A DNA stretch of 17,482 nt from Friedmanniella sp. (GTDB lineage Bacteria; Actinomycetota; Actinomycetes; Propionibacteriales; Propionibacteriaceae): positions 1 through 17,482 of the forward strand of contig JAOPXW010000140.1 of the NCBI GenBank assembly GCA_025964935.1, read 5' to 3'. Under the pieces are notes generated by a model that saw only the letters and a program-made list of their open reading frames with translations, was not told the DNA's origin and searched no databases. This document shows positions 6,351-12,357 of the stretch, piece after piece (the stretch's first letter is position 1; each line of letters starts with the position of its first letter). The position numbers and the translations under genes were made by a program.

Positions 6351-7948
6351 GCGGGACCCCCGCCGGTCGCCGACCGCTCGGGTCGGGACGACGACAACGG
6401 CTCCGCCCGGACCAGGGCCAGGGCCAGCCCGCTGAGGACGACCAGCGGCACCAACCAGGCCAGGACGGGACCGAGGGCGTCCTGGTAGGCCAGGGCAACG
6501 CTCGCCCGCACGTCCGGGGCCAGCCGGGCCAGCCGCTCGGGCGTCAGCCCCGACGGGTCGACGCCCGCGACCGACAGCCCGCCGAGGCCGGCGAGCAGCC
6601 GCTGGGTGAAGGCGGCCCCCACCGCGGCCGAGCCCACGGCGACCCCGATCTCGCGGAAGAAGGAATGGGCGGCGGTGGCGGTGCCGACCTGAGCCGCGGG
6701 GACGGCGTTCTGCACCACGACGACCAGGATCTGCAGCACGCAGCCGATGCCCAGGCCCAGCAGCAGCAGGGCGAGACCGGTGACCGCCAGCCCGGCGGCG
6801 GGGGTGAGTGAGGAGAGCAGGGCGAGGGCCACGGCCACCAGTCCGGCCCCGGCCACGGGCAGTCCGCGGTAGCACCCGGTCCGGGCCACCATCTGCGCCG
6901 AGCCGACCGTGGCGAGCGCCAGCCCCGCGACCAGGGACAGCATCACGATCCCCGAGGCGGCGGCGCCCAGTCCGAACACCATCTGCAGGTAGGTCGGCAG
7001 GTAGCCCACCGTCCCGAACATGGCGACGGCCAGCACCATCCCCGCCGCGGTCGGCAGGCCGACGTTGCGGCGGGCGAGGAGCGCCAGCGGCAGGATCGGG
7101 TGGATGGCCCGGCGCTCCACCCCGACCAGGACGGCCGAGGCGACCACGGCCACGACCATCAGGCCCAGCACCGGGGGCGAGGTCCAGGCGTACGCGGTGC
7201 CACCCCAGGAGGTGACCAGCACGACCGCGGTGACGGCCACGGTCAGGGCGGCGATCCCGGCCACGTCGACCCGGACCCGGACCCGGGGGCGGGCCGGCAG
7301 CCGCAGCAGCAGGGCGGTCGTGACCACCGCGGCACCGCCCAGCGGGAGGTTGAGCCAGAACGCCCAGCGCCAGCCCGGGCCCTCGGCCAGCCAGCCGCCC
7401 AGCGGCGGTCCGGCCAGGGCGGCGACCGCGAACACCACCCCCACGACCCCCAGGTAGCGGGCCCGCTCCCGGGCCGGCACCAGGTCGGCCACGATGGCCT
7501 GGACCAGGACCAGCAACCCACCCCCGCCGAGACCCTGGACGGCCCGGGCCGCGACCAGCCAGCCCATGTCCGGGGCCAGCCCGCCCAGGACGGACCCGGC
7601 CACGAAGATCACGAGCCCGACCACCACGAGGGTGCGCCGGTCGACGCGGTCGCTGAGGGTCCCGTACACCGGCAGGGTGACGGTCGCGGCCAGCACGTAC
7701 GCCGTGGTCACCCACAGCATCTGGTCGACGCCATCGAGCTCGCCGACCACGGTGGGCAGGGCGGTCGCGAAGACGGTCTGGTCGAGCTCGCTCAGGAGCA
7801 GGCCCGCCATCAGCCCGGCGAAGACCAGCACCAGCCGGGCGCGCGCGGGGGCTGGGACCTCCCGGTCGGCGGCGGACGGCTCGGCGGGCCGTCCGGCGGC
7901 GGGCCTGAGCTCCAGGACGCCCCCTGCGTCAGCCGTACGGCGTGGCAT
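6347..7948 (-). CDS. MFS transporter, DHA2 (EmrB/QacA-like) exporter, ~14 TM
   Basis: This is a 533-aa proton-driven exporter of the 14-helix drug:H+ antiporter-2 group. A ~35-residue polar N-terminus precedes helix 1, which carries the family motif SELDQTVFATALPTVVGEL (residues 53-71). Motif A is GTLSDRVDRRT (96-106) in the loop between helices 2 and 3. The antiporter motif C occurs around 170-190 (AVAALAGPPLGGWLAEG), followed by WRWAFWLNLPLG. Substrates are typically hydrophobic drugs, but in this operon it may export the product of the two following glycosyltransferases. The ATG at 7948 follows GGAGGAAG by 5-7 nt, a strong ribosome site. The stop overlaps the next start. An AT-rich TAACAT at 7996-7991 could be the -10. 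No adjacent TetR/MarR gene is seen, unlike many DHA2 exporters. Confidence 0.94.
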   Translation of the reverse strand: MPRRTADAGGVLELRPAAGRPAEPSAADREVPAPARARLVLVFAGLMAGLLLSELDQTVFATALPTVVGELDGVDQMLWVTTAYVLAATVTLPVYGTLSDRVDRRTLVVVGLVIFVAGSVLGGLAPDMGWLVAARAVQGLGGGGLLVLVQAIVADLVPARERARYLGVVGVVFAVAALAGPPLGGWLAEGPGWRWAFWLNLPLGGAAVVTTALLLRLPARPRVRVRVDVAGIAALTVAVTAVVLVTSWGGTAYAWTSPPVLGLMVVAVVASAVLVGVERRAIHPILPLALLARRNVGLPTAAGMVLAVAMFGTVGYLPTYLQMVFGLGAAASGIVMLSLVAGLALATVGSAQMVARTGCYRGLPVAGAGLVAVALALLSSLTPAAGLAVTGLALLLLGLGIGCVLQILVVVVQNAVPAAQVGTATAAHSFFREIGVAVGSAAVGAAFTQRLLAGLGGLSVAGVDPSGLTPERLARLAPDVRASVALAYQDALGPVLAWLVPLVVLSGLALALVRAEPLSSSRPERSATGGGPA

Positions 7949-7990
7949 CGCCCTTCCTCCCGCTCGGCCCGCGGTCCGGGCGTCGCCACG

Positions 7991-7996
7991 ATGTTA
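7991..7996 (-). promoter_or_regulatory. -10 candidate for the exporter/glycosyltransferase operon
   Basis: TAACAT on the minus strand lies 43 nt before the exporter ATG, in an AT-rich island of an otherwise GC-rich 149-nt gap (7949-8097). It matches TANNNT. I see no matching -35 at normal spacing and no clear inverted repeat. Confidence 0.35.
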
Positions 7997-8097
7997 GAAG
8001 CCTGGGCCAACCGGGAGCCGGGAGTGAGAGGTCGCTTGCCCCGGCCGCGGCGGGTCAGGTGGACCCCGTCTCGGTCAGGCTGCCAGAAGTGCCCGAC

Positions 8098-8547
8098 TCA
8101 GCGCGGACGGGTCCGCAGCAGCCACAGCAGCCCCAGGAAGGGCAGGACCAGGGGGACGAAGCCGTAGCCGATCCCGTAGACCGACCAGACGGTCGCCCGC
8201 GGGAAGGCCGCCGGGTCGAGCACGCTCGCGGTCCCGACCGACAGCACGCCCACCAGCTCGAGCAGGATCGCCGCCCACGCCACCCGCCGGGAGCGGCGGG
8301 TGCTGCGGGCCAGGGTCAGTGTGGCGATGATGTAGACGACCGCGGCCAGCGCGGAGAGCAGGTAGGCCAGCGGCGCCTCGCTGTAGCTCGTGATGAGCTG
8401 GACGGCCGCGCGGGACGTCGCGGCCAGCGCGAACAGGCCGTAGACGGCGACGAGGACGCGACCGGGCCCACGGTTGGTCCGCGCCGGACCCGGGGTCCTC
8501 GGGTCAAGGAGGGTCGGGTCAGGGGTGGTGGGGTCGGGCACGGTCAT
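8098..8547 (-). CDS. Small integral membrane protein (149 aa, ~4 TM), unrecognised
   Basis: The first ~28 residues are Pro/Thr/Asp-rich and soluble (MTVPDPTTPDPTLLD...). Four hydrophobic segments follow at roughly residues 31-52, 58-79, 88-110 and 120-143, with a basic loop (ARSTRRSRR) after the second and a basic tail (RTRPR). This predicts a four-helix membrane protein with both ends inside. GAGGAG lies about 6 nt before the ATG at 8547, supporting this start. The upstream membrane gene ends 10 nt away, so the two form an operon. I do not recognise a named family; such proteins are usually annotated as hypothetical integral membrane proteins in actinobacteria. No active-site-like motif is seen. 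Confidence 0.8.
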   Translation of the reverse strand: MTVPDPTTPDPTLLDPRTPGPARTNRGPGRVLVAVYGLFALAATSRAAVQLITSYSEAPLAYLLSALAAVVYIIATLTLARSTRRSRRVAWAAILLELVGVLSVGTASVLDPAAFPRATVWSVYGIGYGFVPLVLPFLGLLWLLRTRPR

Positions 8548-8557
8548 CGTCAGCTCC

Positions 8558-8920
8558 TCAGGCGGCCGGGGTCCACAGCACGAGCAGGCGCAGCGTCATG
8601 GCCAGCACCCCGAGCGCGGCGACCGCCAGCACCACCCCGGAGAACCGGGTGCGCTCGCTGTTGGCCCACAACCAGGCCACGGGCAGCAGGACCACGATGC
8701 CGAGCAGGTAGCCGATGGTCGTGGCCGTCTCGACCGGCCGGAAACCCAGCGCCAGCCGTACGCCGGCGAGCCCCGACTGGACCACGGTGACCAGCTCGAC
8801 CAAGGCAGCGAACAGCAGCTGCGCCTTGCCCGGGGGCTTGTCCACCGCCGCGGTCACCAGACCCCACACCACCGCCGCACCCGAGAGCGCTACGACGGTG
8901 TAGGCGAGGACGTCGTTCAT
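8558..8920 (-). CDS. Small integral membrane protein (120 aa, ~4 TM), unrecognised
   Basis: This 120-aa protein begins MNDVLAYTVVALSGAAVVWG and has hydrophobic segments at about residues 4-24, 34-57, 67-86 and 93-116. Short charged loops include VDKPPGKAQ and NSERTR. The ATG at 8920 has no good ribosome site. I prefer it because a TAGCGT -10 candidate lies at 8954-8949, which would exclude longer starts. It is first in a two-gene unit with the 149-aa membrane protein. The paired small four-helix proteins may form a hetero-oligomer, but that is inference. No family recognised. Confidence 0.75.
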   Translation of the reverse strand: MNDVLAYTVVALSGAAVVWGLVTAAVDKPPGKAQLLFAALVELVTVVQSGLAGVRLALGFRPVETATTIGYLLGIVVLLPVAWLWANSERTRFSGVVLAVAALGVLAMTLRLLVLWTPAA

Positions 8921-8948
8921 GAGCTTGCTCGGGTCGCCACGTCGGCCC

Positions 8949-8954
8949 ACGCTA
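8949..8954 (-). promoter_or_regulatory. -10 candidate for the two-gene membrane protein unit
   Basis: TAGCGT on the minus strand, 28 nt before the ATG at 8920, in the 169-nt divergent region 8921-9089. It fits TANNNT. The region also holds the small inverted repeat GAGC-TT-GCTC directly beside the ATG; otherwise I see nothing distinctive. Confidence 0.35.
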
Positions 8955-9089
8955 CCCGAGCGGCCCACCCCCGCCGGGGAGCAGCGCGCAGGGGTGACGG
9001 GTGTGGTGGCCGGGTGCGTCAGCGGCCCTGCCGGGTCGTCCTGGCCGTAGCCGTCCACGCCGCTTCGCCTCCTGGGCCATGATGGGTCG

Positions 9090-9767
9090 GTGATCGTGCG
9101 GGGAGTGGCCGACGGCTCGGCGGTGTTCGAGACCGTCCTGCCGCACGGCGGCCACCCCGACCAGCTCGCCTGGGACCGGGGCTGGGTGGCCCGACGGCCG
9201 GTCGACGCCGTCCTCGAGGGCGGCCAGCTCGTGCTCCAGGTCGAGGTACGCGCCCGGAACGGCGAGGCCCGGCCCCGCCGGCCGCGACGCAGCCAGGACC
9301 CGGGGCTGGTCATCCCACGCGGGGTGGCGCCCGAGGTCCGGCAGCGGCTCGCCGCGTACGCCGTGGTGCTGTCCGACCGCGGGGTGCTGGCCACCGAGTA
9401 CTCCGACCAGACCGCGGTCGCCGGTCGCTGGGGCATGCCGGGCGGCGGCCTGGACGACGGTGAGGCACCGGTCGACGCCGTGCTGCGCGAGGTGGCCGAG
9501 GAGACCTCGCAGACGGTCACCCTGTCCGAACTCGTCCGGGTGCAGACCTCCCACTGGGTCGGCCGCAGCCCCCGCGGCACGATCGAGGACTTCCACGCCG
9601 TCCGGCTCATCTACACCGCGACCTGCGCCGCACCGGTCGACCCGGTGGTGCTCGACCAGGGCGGCACGACCGAGTCGGCCCGCTGGCTGCCGGTCCGGGA
9701 CTGGCGCACCCTGCGCTGGACCCACAACTGGGCCCAGGTGCTGGGCGAGCTGCTGCCCGCGGGCTGA
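9090..9767 (+). CDS. NUDIX hydrolase with N-terminal extension
   Basis: This 225-aa protein has a C-terminal NUDIX domain from about residue 85. The NUDIX box runs from Gly119 through Glu125 to REVAEETS at 133-140, so it keeps the metal-binding glutamates (REVAEE). The usual Gly near the box end is Ser140 and the following aliphatic residue is Gln141. Preceding WGMPGGGLDDGE and following RWLPVRDW fit the fold. The first ~80 residues contain a segment (GHPDQLAWDRGWVARRPVDAV) plus an Arg-rich linker and match no domain I know. Such enzymes hydrolyse nucleoside diphosphates linked to another group; the substrate is not predictable here. The GTG at 9090 has no ribosome site, but CATGAT lies 6 nt before it, so the mRNA may be leaderless. 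It converges on the cbs gene with 26 nt between. Confidence 0.88.
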   Translation: MIVRGVADGSAVFETVLPHGGHPDQLAWDRGWVARRPVDAVLEGGQLVLQVEVRARNGEARPRRPRRSQDPGLVIPRGVAPEVRQRLAAYAVVLSDRGVLATEYSDQTAVAGRWGMPGGGLDDGEAPVDAVLREVAEETSQTVTLSELVRVQTSHWVGRSPRGTIEDFHAVRLIYTATCAAPVDPVVLDQGGTTESARWLPVRDWRTLRWTHNWAQVLGELLPAG

Positions 9768-9793
9768 CCGGAATCGCCGGCCGCGGGCCCGCG

Positions 9794-11170
9794 TCAGGCC
9801 AGGGTGTTGATGTCGGCCAGCAGATCCTGCCGGGTGAGCACGCCGACGGGCTTGCCGTCGTCGAGCACGAGCAGGGCGTCACTCTCGACCAGGGCGTGCA
9901 CCGCGTCGCTGACCGGCTCGCTGGCCCCGACCACCGGCAGCGGCGGCTCCATGGCGGAGTCGACCGGGTCGGAGGGACGGACCCGGCCGGAGAACAGGGC
10001 GCCCAGCAAGCCGCGCTCGCTGACCGACCCGACCACCTCGGCGGCCATCACCGGCGGCTCGGCCCGGACCACGGGCATCTGGGACACGCCGTACTCCCGG
10101 AGAATCGCCACCGCCTCGGCGATGGTCTCGTTGGGGTGGGTGTGCACCAGGCTCGGCAGGTCGCCGGACTTCTCGTGCAGCACGTCGCCCACGGCCCGCA
10201 CCGAGCGGTCGGCGGGGGCGAAGCCGTAGCGGGTCAGCCAGGCGTCGCTGAACACCTTGGTCAGGTAGCCCCGACCGGAGTCGGGCAGCAGCACCACGAT
10301 GACGGCGTCCGGGTCGTCGATCTCGTGGGCCAGGCGGATCGCGGCGGCGGTCGCCATCCCGCAGGAGCCCCCGACCAGCAGCGCCTCCTCGCGGGCCAGC
10401 CGGCGGGTCATCGTGAAGGAGTCCCCGTCGGAGACCTCGATCACCCGGTCGCAGATCGTCTTGTCGAAGGTGCTGGGCCAGAAGTCCTCGCCCACCCCCT
10501 CCACCAGGTAGGGCCGACCCGTGCCGCCGGAGTAGACCGAACCGGTGGGATCGGCGCCGATGACCTGGACCCGGCCCCCGGACACCTCCTTGAGGTAGCG
10601 TCCGGCGCCGCTGATGGTGCCGCCGGTGCCGATGCCGGCCACGAAATGGGTGATCCGGCCGTCGGTCTGGGCCCAGATCTCCGGGCCGGTGGTCTCGTAG
10701 TGGCTGAGCGGGTTCTGGGGGTTGCTGTACTGGTCGGGCTTCCAGGCCCCCTCGATCTCGCTGACCAGGCGGTCCGAGACCGAGTAGTAGGAGTCGGGGT
10801 GGTCGGGCTCGACCGCGGTCGGGCAGACCACGACCCGGGCCCCGTACGCCGCCAGCACGTTCCGCTTGTCCTCGCTGACCTTGTCCGGGCAGACGAAAAC
10901 GCAGGAGTAGCCCTTGGACTGGGCCACGATGGCCAGGCCCACCCCGGTGTTGCCGCTGGTCGGCTCGACGATGGTCCCGCCGGGCTTGAGCAGGCCGTCG
11001 CGCTCGGCCGCCTCGATCATCCGGACCGCGATCCGGTCCTTCACCGAGCCGCCCGGGTTGAGGTACTCCACCTTGGCCAGGATCAGGGGGCGGGCCCCGC
11101 CGGTCACCCGGGAGAGCTGCACCAGGGGTGTGTTGCCGACGAGGTCGATCAGAGAGGTCACGTACTGCAC
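9794..11170 (-). CDS. cbs: Cystathionine beta-synthase
   Basis: This 458-aa PLP enzyme condenses serine and homocysteine to cystathionine, the first step of reverse transsulfuration. The PLP lysine is Lys44 in NPGGSVKDRIA, the substrate loop TSGNTG is at 71-76, and the phosphate-binding GTGGT is at 181-185. LLVGGSCGMATAA (~265-277) and LPDSGRGYLTKVFSD follow. Residues ~325-395 and ~400-456 form a tandem CBS (Bateman) module that may bind an adenine nucleotide or S-adenosylmethionine. There is no N-terminal heme domain. Length and domain order match actinobacterial Cbs rather than the shorter cysteine synthase. The GTG at 11170 lacks a ribosome site but has TAGAGT exactly 7 nt upstream, indicating a leaderless mRNA. 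A cystathionine lyase gene, often adjacent in actinobacteria, is not in the window. Confidence 0.96.
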   Translation of the reverse strand: MQYVTSLIDLVGNTPLVQLSRVTGGARPLILAKVEYLNPGGSVKDRIAVRMIEAAERDGLLKPGGTIVEPTSGNTGVGLAIVAQSKGYSCVFVCPDKVSEDKRNVLAAYGARVVVCPTAVEPDHPDSYYSVSDRLVSEIEGAWKPDQYSNPQNPLSHYETTGPEIWAQTDGRITHFVAGIGTGGTISGAGRYLKEVSGGRVQVIGADPTGSVYSGGTGRPYLVEGVGEDFWPSTFDKTICDRVIEVSDGDSFTMTRRLAREEALLVGGSCGMATAAAIRLAHEIDDPDAVIVVLLPDSGRGYLTKVFSDAWLTRYGFAPADRSVRAVGDVLHEKSGDLPSLVHTHPNETIAEAVAILREYGVSQMPVVRAEPPVMAAEVVGSVSERGLLGALFSGRVRPSDPVDSAMEPPLPVVGASEPVSDAVHALVESDALLVLDDGKPVGVLTRQDLLADINTLA

Positions 11171-11177
11171 GGGCCCG

Positions 11178-11183
11178 ACTCTA
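11178..11183 (-). promoter_or_regulatory. Leaderless-type -10 box of cbs
   Basis: TAGAGT (TANNNT) on the minus strand is followed by 7 nt (CGGGCCC) and then the GTG start. In actinobacteria this spacing places the transcription start on the first base of the start codon. The absence of any Shine-Dalgarno sequence supports the chosen GTG. Confidence 0.6.
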
Positions 11184-11215
11184 GCCGTCGAGGGGCCGGC
11201 GGGTCCGGACGTGGC

Positions 11216-11251
11216 GAGGGCCGCCCCTTCCCGTCGGAAGGAGCGGCCCTC
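11216..11251 (-). terminator. Strong hairpin after the Bax inhibitor-1 family gene
   Basis: A 36-nt inverted repeat has an outer 9-bp stem (GAGGGCCGC/GCGGCCCTC), one mismatch, an inner 6-bp stem (CCTTCC/GGAAGG) and a 4-nt loop. It starts 25 nt beyond the stop of the minus-strand Bax inhibitor gene and ends before the cbs promoter. It lacks a T tract, as is common for terminators in this phylum. It should insulate cbs from its upstream neighbour. Confidence 0.75.
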
Positions 11252-11275
11252 AGGTCAGGCGGTGACCGGGTGGGG

Positions 11276-12082
11276 TCAGCGGCGGATGTAGGAGATCAGT
11301 CGCAGCATCTCGATGTAGAGCCAGACCATGGTCACGGTCAGGCCGAAGGCACCCCGCCAGGACTCCTTGGCCGGAGCACCCATCTGGACGCCCCGCTCGA
11401 CGTAGTCGAAGTCGAGGATCAGGTTGAACACGGCGAGCACGATGGCGATGGCCGAGATGCCGATGGCCAGCGGGCTGACCGGGCCGACGAGTCCACCGCG
11501 CAGACCGCCACCCCCGGTGACCAGGCTGAAGACGAAGTTGACCAGCATCAGGGCGGCGAAGGCGATCGTCGAGATGACGACGACCTTGGTGAACTTGGCC
11601 GTCACCCGGATGTTGAAGAACTTGTACGCCGCCAGGGTGATGCCGGCCGCGAAGAACGTCGCCACCACAGCCTGGGCCACGATGCCGGAGTAGGTCGCCT
11701 CGAAGACCTTGCTGATCAGGCCGATGAAGACGCCCTCGATCGCCGCGTACGCCAACACCAGGGCCGGCGAGATGTTGCGACGGAAGGACACGAGCATGAC
11801 CACGACGAAGCCGACCAGGCCCGAGAGGACCATGCCGGGGAAGTACAGCGAGGTGGGGACCAGGTTCCAGGACGCGGCGGCGGCCAGGATCAGGACGCCC
11901 ATCGTGACGGCGGTCTTGGTCACCACGTCGTCCATGGTCATCCGACCCTCGGCCTGCTGGACGGGTGCGCCGCCGTAGCCGGACTGGTCGAACTGGCTGC
12001 CGTACGGGTTCTGCCCGTACTGGGGAGCTGCGGGTGTGAACGCGTCCTTCTTGGAGAGGATCGGGTTCGAACTACGCAACAT
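11276..12082 (-). CDS. Bax inhibitor-1/YccA family membrane protein
   Basis: This 268-aa protein has a ~48-residue soluble N-terminus rich in Tyr, Gln, Gly and Pro (PQYGQNPYGSQFDQSGYGG). It is followed by MTMDDVVTKTAVTMGVLILAA and six to seven hydrophobic helices between about residues 55 and 262. Family features include DDVVxKTA, the stretch VFIGLISKVFEATYSGIVAQA, LDFDYVERGV and the C-terminal WLYIEMLRLISYIRR. Bacterial relatives include pH-sensitive calcium-leak channels; the role in actinobacteria is not established. An AGGAGG 8 nt before the ATG at 12082 fixes the start. The leader carries a perfect 8-bp inverted repeat (12103-12120), and a strong hairpin follows the stop. It is a single-gene unit between the tRNA and cbs. 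Confidence 0.94.
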   Translation of the reverse strand: MLRSSNPILSKKDAFTPAAPQYGQNPYGSQFDQSGYGGAPVQQAEGRMTMDDVVTKTAVTMGVLILAAAASWNLVPTSLYFPGMVLSGLVGFVVVMLVSFRRNISPALVLAYAAIEGVFIGLISKVFEATYSGIVAQAVVATFFAAGITLAAYKFFNIRVTAKFTKVVVISTIAFAALMLVNFVFSLVTGGGGLRGGLVGPVSPLAIGISAIAIVLAVFNLILDFDYVERGVQMGAPAKESWRGAFGLTVTMVWLYIEMLRLISYIRR

Positions 12083-12102
12083 GGATGGGGCCTCCTGGGT
12101 CG

Positions 12103-12120
12103 TGCACCGGGACCGGTGCA
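12103..12120. promoter_or_regulatory. Perfect palindrome in the leader of the Bax inhibitor-1 gene
   Basis: TGCACCGG-GA-CCGGTGCA is a perfect 8+8 inverted repeat with a 2-nt centre. It lies between a -10-like TAGACT (12134-12129) and the AGGAGG of the gene. As DNA it fits a dimeric-repressor operator just downstream of the transcription start. As RNA a 2-nt loop is too tight, so a 6- to 7-bp hairpin is likelier. Confidence 0.5.
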
Positions 12121-12128
12121 GTTCGTAC

Positions 12129-12134
12129 AGTCTA
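12129..12134 (-). promoter_or_regulatory. -10 candidate for the Bax inhibitor-1 gene
   Basis: TAGACT on the minus strand, 46 nt before the ATG and just upstream of the palindrome. It fits TANNNT; no good -35 is seen at 16-18 nt. Confidence 0.35.
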
Positions 12135-12191
12135 GACAACGACGCCGGACCCCCGGTTGTTCCGGCCTTTGAATCATCTAAGAAGGGCCTG

Positions 12192-12211
12192 ACCAGGATG
12201 TTTGGCCTGGT
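12192..12211 (-). terminator. Hairpin overlapping the tRNA 3' end
   Basis: On the minus strand ACCAGG and CCTGGT pair across an 8-nt loop. The first arm contains the discriminator base and CCA of the tRNA. A pyrimidine-rich stretch (CCCTTCTT) follows a few bases later. It could be a weak terminator or a processing signal. Confidence 0.35.
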
Positions 12212-12283
12212 GCCCCCGGTGGGACTCGAACCCACACTGGAGCGGGTTTAAGCCGCTTGCCTCTGCCGTTGGGCTACGAGGGC
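12208..12283 (-). tRNA. tRNA with anticodon UAA (Leu by codon) but class I structure
   Basis: This 76-nt tRNA is encoded on the minus strand and includes the CCA end. The acceptor arm is GCCCTCG paired with CGGGGGC (one G-U), with discriminator A73. The D arm is GCC/GGC with a loop containing GG at the expected place. The anticodon stem is AGCGG/CCGCT with loop CTTAAAC, so U33 is followed by UAA and A37. The variable region is 5 nt (CCAGT). The T arm is GTGGG-TTCGAGT-CCCAC. All stems are intact. UAA reads UUA (leucine), but bacterial leucine tRNAs are class II with a long variable arm, which is absent here. The amino acid is therefore uncertain. A TAGGAT -10 candidate lies 22 nt upstream (12311-12306). 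The tRNA is certain; its identity is not. Confidence 0.95.
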
Positions 12284-12305
12284 GCGGCCAGGCCACCGCG
12301 GGACG

Positions 12306-12311
12306 ATCCTA
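12306..12311 (-). promoter_or_regulatory. -10 candidate for the tRNA
   Basis: TAGGAT on the minus strand, 22 nt before the mature 5' end, in otherwise very GC-rich sequence. It fits TANNNT; no clear -35. Confidence 0.4.
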
Positions 12312-12316
12312 ACCGC

Positions 12317-12334
12317 GCCCGGACCGGCCCGGGC
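12317..12334 (-). terminator. Hairpin after the metallophosphoesterase gene
   Basis: GCCCGG and CCGGGC form a perfect 6-bp stem with a 6-nt loop, 23 nt beyond the minus-strand stop at 12358 and before the tRNA promoter. No T tract. It is plausible as the end of the upstream operon but not strong in such GC-rich DNA. Confidence 0.3.
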
Positions 12335-12357
12335 CCGACCGCGGGTGGGGCTCGACC

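Noticed and set aside
7268..7285. Three tandem GACCCG units inside the exporter gene
   Set aside because: In frame they encode an RVRVRVD stretch in a cytoplasmic loop; a short repeat of this kind is expected in GC-rich coding sequence.
5484..7715. A 743-codon open frame that could look like a fusion of a long N-terminal region to the GT2 domain
   Set aside because: The first ~455 residues are Gly/Arg/Ala/Pro-rich low-complexity translation of the exporter gene in another frame. The exporter has a clear family match and the GT2 has its own GTG overlapping the exporter stop.
9782..9793. Palindrome CGCGGGCCCGCG between the converging NUDIX and cbs genes as a terminator
   Set aside because: It has no loop; folding with a loop leaves only 4 bp, and such GC palindromes are frequent by chance.
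9896..12172. A 758-codon plus-strand frame antisense to cbs and the Bax inhibitor gene
   Set aside because: The translation is His/Asp/Gly/Arg/Val-rich with no domain, as expected from the antisense of GC-rich genes. The minus strand carries two firm gene families here.
12208..12283. Reading the tRNA as an ordinary class II tRNA-Leu such as bldA
   Set aside because: The distance from the anticodon stem to the T arm is 5 nt, so a long variable arm is impossible.
12192..12283. tRNA as an attachment site for an integrated element
   Set aside because: No integrase, excisionase or repeated tRNA 3' segment is visible, and the flanking genes are chromosomal core types.
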